Assembly: GCA_002349565.1 (NCBI GenBank)
Contig: DEDN01000011.1
Location: 1-55,800, forward strand
From: Alphaproteobacteria bacterium UBA2903
GTDB taxonomy: Bacteria > Pseudomonadota > Alphaproteobacteria > CAAGCB01 > CAG-977
DNA length: 55,800 nt
Reading direction: 5' to 3'
In this document: positions 49,845 to 55,800 of the stretch, piece after piece
Layout: the number at the start of each line of letters is the position of its first letter
Numbering within the stretch: position 1 is the first letter of the stretch
Position numbers and translations under genes: made by a program
Notes under the pieces: model-generated
Seen by the model: only the letters and a program-made list of their open reading frames with translations
Told to the model about the DNA's origin: nothing
Databases searched by the model: none

Positions 49845-52399
49845 TCGTAAAACTTCTCTTTCTTTAAGAACGCGGGAATTTCCGCTGCGGGTATCGGTCG
49901 GCTGATAAGGTAGCCTTGGATGACATCGCATCCCTGTTGTTTCAGCAATTCCAGCTGTTCTTTGGTTTCAACACCTTCGGACACGATTTCCAAACCCAAA
50001 GTGTGTCCAAGGTTTATAATGGCGCGGGCGATTTCCGCGTCGTCATAATTGTTTGTCATGTCGCGCACAAACGATTGGTCGATTTTTAAACGATCGACGT
50101 CGAAACGCTTCAAATAGCTCAGCGACGAATACCCCGTGCCGAAATCGTCAATCGCCAGCTTGATGCCGATGCGCGACAGCCGCGACAGAATGTTGTCGGC
50201 TTTGCGCGCGTCCTGCATAACAACGCTTTCCGTCAGCTCCAGTTCCAGCCTGTCGGGGGAAACGCCGCTTTCGTTCAGGATTTTTTCAATCGACCCCGCC
50301 AAATCTTCCTGCTGGAACTGAATGGCGGACAAATTGACAGCGACCGAAATTTTCGGCAGCCCCATATCGTCCCACAGCTTGATATAACGCAAAGCTTCGC
50401 GCAAAATCCAGTCGCCCAGCGGGATAATCAGCCCCGTATCCTCGGCTATCGGAATAAAGCGGACGGGCGACACCATGCCGCGCGTCGGATGAAACCAGCG
50501 GATAAGGGCTTCGGCGGACAAAATCTTTCCCGTCTTGACATCATATTGCGGCTGGAAAAACAAAGCGAACTCGTTTTGAATCAGCCCCTTGCGCAAATCG
50601 CGCTCCAAAGCCAGATTATCCTCTGTTTCTTCGTTCATTTCCTGCGAAAAGAAGAAATAGCTGTTCGGCGCGGAATGGGACGCCGTGCGCAAAGCCATAT
50701 CCGCAAAGTTGACCAGCTTGTCCGCTTCCGTTCCGTCGTCGGGAAAGATGGAAATGCCGATGTTTGCGCCGACATTAACTTCGGTATTTTCGATGAATAC
50801 GGGTTCCAAAATCGATTCGATCATTGTGCGGGCGCGGATGGCGGCGGCTTCGGCGTTTTTGACGCCTTCGACAATAACGGTGAATTCATCCCCGCCGATT
50901 CTGGCGACAAAATCTTTGTTAGTCCCCAGCTTCGACAGCCGTTGAGCCACAATTTTCAGCAGTTCGTCGCCCGCCGCATGCCCCAGCGTGTCGTTGATGC
51001 GGTTGAAGTTCGTCAAATCCGCGAAAATCAGCGCGACTTTCTGCTCCTGCGCCGCCGCGCGCTTCAAAATCGGACGCAGCTGCTCGTAAAACAGACTGCG
51101 GTTCGGCAATCCCGTCAGCTGGTCGTAGTTGGCAAGGTGCATAATCAGCCCTTCGGCATCCTTGCGCGCGGTCACATCGTTGCGCACAAACACGCAGTAC
51201 GCCAGCTTTCCGTCCTGCCCCATAATCGGGGTAATCCGCTGTTCAACCGTGTAAAGCGCACCGTTTTTCTTGCGTTCCGTGATTTCAGCGCACCAGTTGT
51301 TGCCCGCGTTGAGCGACGCCCACATTTCGTCGTAGAAAGCTTCGTTTTGCGTTTCCGTTTCCAACAAAGCCAGCGGCTGTCCGACGACTTCGCTTTCGGT
51401 ATAGCCGCTTAAACGGCAAAAAGCGGGATTGACCCACAAAACCGTGCCGCTTTTATCCGTTAAAACAAATGCGTTCGGCGATGTTTCTAGCGCCGCGCCC
51501 TGCAACCGCAAAGTCCGCTGATTCGCCGCCATTTGCATCGCCATGGCAATGCGCAAAGAAAACGTTTCCAACCGCTGAACGGTCGCCGAATCCAGCTTGC
51601 CCGTCTTGGAATGAATCTCCAGCACGCCTTCAATACCGTCATGCGTGATCAGCGGAAACACCAATATCTGACGGATATGTGCGCGCCCGTCGGAATCGAC
51701 GATTTTATCGTCGGCAAGCTCAATGATTTTCGTGCGCTTCGTGCGTATCGCCTGCCCCGTCGGTCCGAATTGTTCGCTCAAATCGTCCCAGCGGATGGGA
51801 TGAGCCGGAAAACCTTTTGCCAGCGTTCCCGCCGCCGCACAAACCGTGACCGAACCGTCTTTTTCCTTTTTGCCTATCCACGCCAAAGGACAGCCCAGCA
51901 AATCGACGATCTTTTCACAAATATAAGGACAAAACTGTTCATAAGTCTGTCCGCGCATCACGCGGCGCAAAGTCGCGTGTAAAACGGCATCCATCGCCGA
52001 CGACAGGCGGTTGCGGGAAATGTCGCGCACTTGACAGACAAAGCCGTCGTCCGACGGAATCAGCACAACCTCGACGGGGATTTCCGTATCATCGCCGCGC
52101 AATCCGACCGTTTCAGCCGTATTTGCCAAAGCGATCTGCCCCAGCAGGCGGCGGAGCGAACCGAACGGTTCGTTCGGATTGTCGCTGTCGGAAAACAGGA
52201 TTCGCGCGGGTTTGCCGACAACGCCGTCCTGCCCGTATCCGAACAACCGCAAAGCCGCCCCGTTCGCCGAAACAATCGTTCCGTTCGCGGCGATTTTCAA
52301 AACCGGACTTTGGCTGTTTTCCAGAATGGACGGCAGGGTCGGAACTCCATAAATATCAAACGTTTTTATTCTTTTATAACGACCCGCTCCGAAAATCAA
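49841..52399 (-). CDS. PAS-GAF-PAS-GGDEF-EAL c-di-GMP enzyme
   Basis: About 852 aa. The start is uncertain: a TTG at 52399 with no good ribosome site, and no better start nearby. Order: PAS (about 25-130, ILENSQSPVLKIAANGTIVS), GAF (about 145-295), PAS (about 300-420, ALETSPNAFVLTDKSG), GGDEF (about 430-590, intact motif in VARIGGDEFTVI) and EAL (about 600-845, intact SAEALIRW, DDFGTGYSSLSYLKRF). No TM segment, so cytosolic. Both catalytic motifs look intact, so it could make and degrade c-di-GMP. It is divergent from motA, which suggests a link to motility (inference). Confidence 0.88.
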   Translation of the reverse strand: MIFGAGRYKRIKTFDIYGVPTLPSILENSQSPVLKIAANGTIVSANGAALRLFGYGQDGVVGKPARILFSDSDNPNEPFGSLRRLLGQIALANTAETVGLRGDDTEIPVEVVLIPSDDGFVCQVRDISRNRLSSAMDAVLHATLRRVMRGQTYEQFCPYICEKIVDLLGCPLAWIGKKEKDGSVTVCAAAGTLAKGFPAHPIRWDDLSEQFGPTGQAIRTKRTKIIELADDKIVDSDGRAHIRQILVFPLITHDGIEGVLEIHSKTGKLDSATVQRLETFSLRIAMAMQMAANQRTLRLQGAALETSPNAFVLTDKSGTVLWVNPAFCRLSGYTESEVVGQPLALLETETQNEAFYDEMWASLNAGNNWCAEITERKKNGALYTVEQRITPIMGQDGKLAYCVFVRNDVTARKDAEGLIMHLANYDQLTGLPNRSLFYEQLRPILKRAAAQEQKVALIFADLTNFNRINDTLGHAAGDELLKIVAQRLSKLGTNKDFVARIGGDEFTVIVEGVKNAEAAAIRARTMIESILEPVFIENTEVNVGANIGISIFPDDGTEADKLVNFADMALRTASHSAPNSYFFFSQEMNEETEDNLALERDLRKGLIQNEFALFFQPQYDVKTGKILSAEALIRWFHPTRGMVSPVRFIPIAEDTGLIIPLGDWILREALRYIKLWDDMGLPKISVAVNLSAIQFQQEDLAGSIEKILNESGVSPDRLELELTESVVMQDARKADNILSRLSRIGIKLAIDDFGTGYSSLSYLKRFDVDRLKIDQSFVRDMTNNYDDAEIARAIINLGHTLGLEIVSEGVETKEQLELLKQQGCDVIQGYLISRPIPAAEIPAFLKKEKFYE

Positions 52400-52512
52400 A
52401 GAAAATTTGTCGTTTTGGCGAAAAGAAAAGCGGCTTTGAAACTTAGACGTTGATTTTTGCCGCCGTCTGTCATAAAAAAAGGAATATGTATGTTTGTTTA
52501 TAAGGAAACGCT

Positions 52513-53313
52513 ATGTCTCGCGGAACGATTTTCGGTTTTATCGGCGGTTGGTTTTTGGTGCTGATGAGCATGCGCCTGGCAACGGACAATTTCGGATTGT
52601 TCGCGGATATATCCAGCGCGGTTTTGGTTTTGGGCGGGTCGTATGTGACCATGTTCATCTGCTTTGAAGCCAAGGACGTCATCGGCGCGACCAAGGAAAT
52701 CCTGCGCCTGTTCAAACCGCACAAGGATTCCGAACGGTCGTACAAAAACGAAGTCGGACGTTTTGTTCAATGGGCTTATGTAACGCAGAAAAACGGCTTG
52801 CAGGGCTTGGAAAACGAAGCTTTGACATCTGTCGGAAATGACGATCCGTTTTTGCGCTACGGTATCGAATTGGTGATTTCCGGCTATACGGGCAACGAAG
52901 TCCGCGATATTTTAAAAGAAGCCAGCTTCAGCGAATACCAGCGCATCGGCAAACTGACCGAAGTCGCCAAACAGCTGGGCGCGAACACCCCCGCGTTCGG
53001 GATGGCGGGAACGCTTATCGGTCTGATTGTGATGCTGGGCAATATGTCGGGCGACCCCGGCGCCATCGGCATGGGAATGGCGGTCGCTTTGATTACGACG
53101 TTTTACGGCATTTTGGCGGCGCGTCTGATTTACCTGCCCGCTTACAGCAAAATGAGCGAACATGCCGACGACACGCTGTTCCGCAACCTGCTGATTACGG
53201 AAAGCCTTGTTTTGCTGGCGGAACGCAAAAGCCCCCGCTATATTCAGGACCGTTTGAACGCGTATCTCGACCCGTCGCAGCACTTCCTGATTGACCGCGA
53301 CATGCAGCGCTAA
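52513..53313 (+). CDS. motA: Flagellar stator protein MotA
   Basis: 266 aa, AAGGA ribosome site. Four TM helices: two N-terminal (TIFGFIGGWFLVLMSM, SSAVLVLGGSYVTMFICF) and two C-terminal (APAFGMAGTLIGLIVMLGN and the AVALITTFYGILAARLIYLP region). A large cytosolic loop lies between them. GMAGTLIGLIVML is the MotA/TolQ proton-channel motif. Pairs with MotB. 11 bp upstream of motB. Confidence 0.92.
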   Translation: MSRGTIFGFIGGWFLVLMSMRLATDNFGLFADISSAVLVLGGSYVTMFICFEAKDVIGATKEILRLFKPHKDSERSYKNEVGRFVQWAYVTQKNGLQGLENEALTSVGNDDPFLRYGIELVISGYTGNEVRDILKEASFSEYQRIGKLTEVAKQLGANTPAFGMAGTLIGLIVMLGNMSGDPGAIGMGMAVALITTFYGILAARLIYLPAYSKMSEHADDTLFRNLLITESLVLLAERKSPRYIQDRLNAYLDPSQHFLIDRDMQR

Positions 53314-53324
53314 GGACGACCGAT

Positions 53325-53987
53325 ATGCCGATGCCCCCGAAAAAGCCCGACGAAAATCTGGAAGAATGGATGACGACGTACAGCGACATGGTAACGCTGC
53401 TGCTGTGCTTTTTCGTTATGCTGCTGGCGGCGTCGAAAGTCGATACCGTGATGTTCGAGCAAATTCGCACGGGCATTTCCCGCGACTTTATGGATAAAAA
53501 GGTCGAACAGCCCGTCAGCATGCTGGTTGCCGATCTCAGTTCGGACATCAAATCGCTGAAACTGGACAAAGAATCTCTGCTGGGCAGCGATCATGTGGGC
53601 GTTACTTTGGATTTGGAAGCGGATACGTTTTTCGACAGCGGTTCTGCAAAATTGAAAGAAGCGGCGTATCCTATTTTAAGAAAATTAGCCGCAACTTTAA
53701 AAGAACCGCGCTACAGCCTGTTCCGTTTCGAAGTCCAAGGACACACCGACGACGATCCGATACACACGGAACAATTCCCGTCCAACTGGGAACTGTCGTC
53801 CGCACGCGCTTCCGCCGTCGCCCGCGCATTGATTTCGGGCGGACTGGATCCGACGCGTTTGCGCGCCGTCGGCATGGCGGACATCCAGCCGCGCTATCCG
53901 AACCGCGACACGTACGGCAACCCGATACGCCACAATCAGCAGCGCAACCGCCGCGTTTTGCTGCGCATGGATCCCGTTTACAAATAA
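53325..53987 (+). CDS. motB: Flagellar stator protein MotB
   Basis: 220 aa. A single TM helix follows EEWMTTYSDMVTLLLCFFVMLLAAS, with proton-carrying Asp21 (E. coli Asp32). The plug/linker region precedes an OmpA-like peptidoglycan-binding domain (FEVQGHTDDDPIHTEQFPSNW, LSSARASAVARALISGGLDP, NQQRNRRVLL). The linker is short for MotB. No flagellin, hook or Fli genes are in the window. Confidence 0.92.
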   Translation: MPMPPKKPDENLEEWMTTYSDMVTLLLCFFVMLLAASKVDTVMFEQIRTGISRDFMDKKVEQPVSMLVADLSSDIKSLKLDKESLLGSDHVGVTLDLEADTFFDSGSAKLKEAAYPILRKLAATLKEPRYSLFRFEVQGHTDDDPIHTEQFPSNWELSSARASAVARALISGGLDPTRLRAVGMADIQPRYPNRDTYGNPIRHNQQRNRRVLLRMDPVYK

Positions 53988-54335
53988 TCAGTCGAAAAAC
54001 TTTCCCTTAAAGAAATTGGGATTGCCCGTTTTTTTGGCGGTTAATTTGAAAATGACGTTTCCGTCGGGGCAAACGATTGTTTTGCTGTATTTTCCATCTC
54101 CGCCGACGTTTTCCAAATCGCCGCCGCTTCTGACCGCTTCCATAATCGGATACAGCATCATCATCGTTTTCGAACAAATTCCCTGTCCGCATTGATTGAC
54201 GGGGCAGCCGTAGGTGCATTTGTATTTGTCGCCGATTTCTTCGCCGTTGCGGCAATAACGCTCCGTTTTGTCGCCGCGCAGGAATCCCGTTACCTCGATT
54301 TCAAATTCATATTCCTCGGCATACCATTTTTTCAT
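53988..54335 (-). CDS. TIGR04076-like small protein
   Basis: 115 aa. Begins MKKWYAEEYEFEIEVTGFLRGDKTERYCRNGEEIGDKYKC, continues with CPVNQCGQGICSKTMMMLYPIMEAVRSGGDL and ends with a strand set TIVCPDGNVIFKLTAKKTG. The Cys spacing and GGDL/CPDG turns match the TIGR04076 pattern as I recall it. Function of the family unknown. ATGA overlap with the hydrolase gene indicates one transcript. Confidence 0.7.
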   Translation of the reverse strand: MKKWYAEEYEFEIEVTGFLRGDKTERYCRNGEEIGDKYKCTYGCPVNQCGQGICSKTMMMLYPIMEAVRSGGDLENVGGDGKYSKTIVCPDGNVIFKLTAKKTGNPNFFKGKFFD

Positions 54336-55087
54336 TCCATATTCTCCAAAATCGCAGACAGTTCACTGTTTAAAACCGCCAAATCTTTTTCATCGGACAA
54401 ACGATGTCCGCTGTTTTTCAAAACAATGACTTTACAGTCATCTGTTTTAACGGCATCCATTATTTCAAAAGACTTCCGAACAGGAACGCAGTCGTCCTTT
54501 TCCCCATGGATCAAAATAACGGGGCAAGTGATGTTCAGACTGTTTTTGCCATGCAGAACGTAAAACTGTTCGGCATCGCTGAACAGCCGCTTTGTCCACG
54601 GATCCCCCTGCTCCGTCCAGCCGTTCGGCGTATAAATGATGCCGTTATCCAGCACTTCCTGTTTTTGTTCGATGGAAAAGCCGTCCCAAACATCCTTGGT
54701 AAAATCGGCGGCGGCGGCTAATCCGATAACGGCTTTTACCCTGTCGGGCAAAGCCTGCGCCGTCAGCAGGGATATCCATCCGCCCATCGAACTGCCGACA
54801 AGCACAACATTGCCGACGGCAACGCGATCAATGACATCCAACGCGTTTTTGAACCATATTCCTATTGTCCCGTCGGTGTATTCCCCCGACGATTCCCCAT
54901 GCCCCGTAAAGTCGAAAGCCACATAGGAAATATCGCGCTTTTCACAAAAATCCTCCAAAAACAGGGACTTTGTTCCGTTTTTATCGGACAGCGTGCCGTG
55001 CATAAAAACAACGGTCGGTTCCGAATTTCCGTGGTTGAAGCGATAGGACAGCTGTTTGCCGTCGTTTAATTCCAAAGTACCTTCCAT
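54332..55087 (-). CDS. Alpha/beta hydrolase (palmitoyl-thioesterase/esterase-like)
   Basis: 251 aa, AAAAGG upstream. Nucleophile elbow VVLVGSSMGGW (Ser100). An oxyanion loop follows VVFMHGTLSDKN, and VAFDFTGHGESSGEY is the usual second motif. ILIHGEKDDCVP supplies the Asp and KNSGHRLS the His of the triad. Cytosolic. The fold is secure, the substrate unknown; the nearest well-known relatives are ABHD10-like enzymes. Confidence 0.85.
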   Translation of the reverse strand: MEGTLELNDGKQLSYRFNHGNSEPTVVFMHGTLSDKNGTKSLFLEDFCEKRDISYVAFDFTGHGESSGEYTDGTIGIWFKNALDVIDRVAVGNVVLVGSSMGGWISLLTAQALPDRVKAVIGLAAAADFTKDVWDGFSIEQKQEVLDNGIIYTPNGWTEQGDPWTKRLFSDAEQFYVLHGKNSLNITCPVILIHGEKDDCVPVRKSFEIMDAVKTDDCKVIVLKNSGHRLSDEKDLAVLNSELSAILENME

Positions 55088-55098
55088 AATCTCACCTT

Positions 55099-55800
55099 TT
55101 ACATGTCGGCAAAGAAATCGTCCGCGTCGGACGCTTCTTTCGGTTCGGGCTGTTGTTTTACGACTTCATTTTCGACATCATCGTCTTTTTTGAACAGTTT
55201 TTCTTTAAAGCTTTCCAACAGTCCTTTTTGCGGCTGCACGGCTTCCTTGTCGTATTCTTCCGCCATTTTCACGCCTGCGTCGCGGATTTGCTGGTTAAAG
55301 TTTTCATCCAGCATTTTAATGGTTTCCTCTACGGCGGGCATGGAATCTTCGTCGGCATATTTTTTCGCCAGCAAAAAGTACATATAGCATTTCGACAAAT
55401 CGGGTTCGACCGCTTCGCCTTCGCAATACATGGGACCCAGTTTGAAAAACGCGATGGGTGATTTCGTTTCCGCAGCTTTGGAATACCATTTGAACGCTTC
55501 GGCGGAATTGGCTTCCATTCCTTGCCCCAGCGTGTACAAATCCCCCAAAGCCAGCTGAGCCACAAAATCGCCTTTTTCGGCTTTCGGCAGCAGCTTGTCC
55601 AGCACGGGTTTAAAGTTGTTCGAACGCACCGCGCCGTTCAATTCACGGCGGGAAATTCCCGCAGCGACCAGCATGGTTTCTTTGTCGGTCCGAACGGTCA
55701 ATTTGATATTTTCCGCATCCGATTTTTTGCGGCGGGTGTTTTTGTTGACGCCCAAATCTTCCTCCAATTCGGCGGTGTCCTGCATGGACGGAATGGATTC
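55099..55800 (-). CDS. Sel1/TPR-repeat protein, N-terminus beyond right edge
   Basis: The frame is open to the window edge (234 codons visible). Sel1-like repeats are seen: KAEKGDFVAQLALGDLYTLGQGMEANSAEAFKWYSKAAE and SPIAFFKLGPMYCEGEAVEPD to MYFLLAKKYADED. They are followed by a charged helical region and an acidic C-terminus (KEASDADDFFADM). A polar stretch lies N-terminal to the repeats. Such proteins act as scaffolds; no partner can be named. An internal ATG at 55785 exists, but the frame continues past it. Confidence 0.75.
   Translation of the reverse strand, partial: ESIPSMQDTAELEEDLGVNKNTRRKKSDAENIKLTVRTDKETMLVAAGISRRELNGAVRSNNFKPVLDKLLPKAEKGDFVAQLALGDLYTLGQGMEANSAEAFKWYSKAAETKSPIAFFKLGPMYCEGEAVEPDLSKCYMYFLLAKKYADEDSMPAVEETIKMLDENFNQQIRDAGVKMAEEYDKEAVQPQKGLLESFKEKLFKKDDDVENEVVKQQPEPKEASDADDFFADM

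Noticed and set aside
52400..52512. Flagellar sigma-28 or sigma-54 promoter before motA
   Set aside because: No acceptable match to either consensus could be seen in the 113-bp divergent region.

Overview
The window looks like a chromosomal segment of an uncultured, probably host-associated Alphaproteobacterium. This is inferred from gene order (rpoZ-rsh-acpS-lepB-rnc-era-recO-parC, tmk-holB-tatD-MBL hydrolase, hisZ-purA) and protein character. No sequence search was possible. The cell appears Gram-negative (autotransporters, PagP, RlpA/SPOR) and flagellated (motAB), with polyphosphate and c-di-GMP metabolism.

Layout. 1-3.3 kb: a large adhesin on the minus strand, cut by the left edge, behind a ~340-nt structured leader. 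3.3-7.8 kb: an outer-membrane barrel, an MFS exporter, htpX, a uracil-DNA glycosylase and a NYN-domain nuclease-like protein. 7.9-16.7 kb: a dense housekeeping run covering stringent response, CoA-dependent ACP activation, protein secretion, RNA maturation, DNA repair and topoisomerase IV, ending in pagP. Then a tRNA-Ser(UGA) with a tRNA-like fragment nearby. 17.1-25.1 kb: cell-wall enzymes (MltB-type transglycosylase, RlpA, DD-carboxypeptidase) leading into tmk-holB-tatD-MBL.

25.3-28.1 kb is an accessory island with nested inverted repeats. Each half has a ~397-bp structured arm followed by a tiny single-pass membrane peptide (37 and 26 codons). Each peptide faces an opposed promoter across a hairpin. 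The centre holds an HTH-like gene, operator-like repeats, a broken gene and another hydrophobic micro-ORF. 28.1-32.5 kb: SixA-like phosphatase, ppk1 and a two-domain ppk2. 32.5-35.7 kb: a second adhesin, paralogous to the first and behind a second copy of the same leader. 35.8-42.5 kb: HU, UvrD/PcrA, PrmA, aminopeptidase P, TrkH. 42.5-47.7 kb: a kinase-like protein lacking the catalytic Asp with a membrane partner, then purA and hisZ. 48-55.8 kb: small envelope proteins, an exported nitroreductase, a PAS-GAF-PAS-GGDEF-EAL protein, motAB, a TIGR04076-like protein, an alpha/beta hydrolase and a Sel1-repeat protein cut by the right edge.

The most interesting signal is the paired adhesin leader. 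In both copies a strand can pair either upstream, or downstream with a segment that includes the 5' arm of an intrinsic terminator just before the adhesin start. Two inner helices are also kept. This has the architecture of a transcription attenuator or riboswitch, and I do not recognise the class. The second is the inverted pair of micro-protein cassettes, which resemble convergent type I toxin-antitoxin loci.
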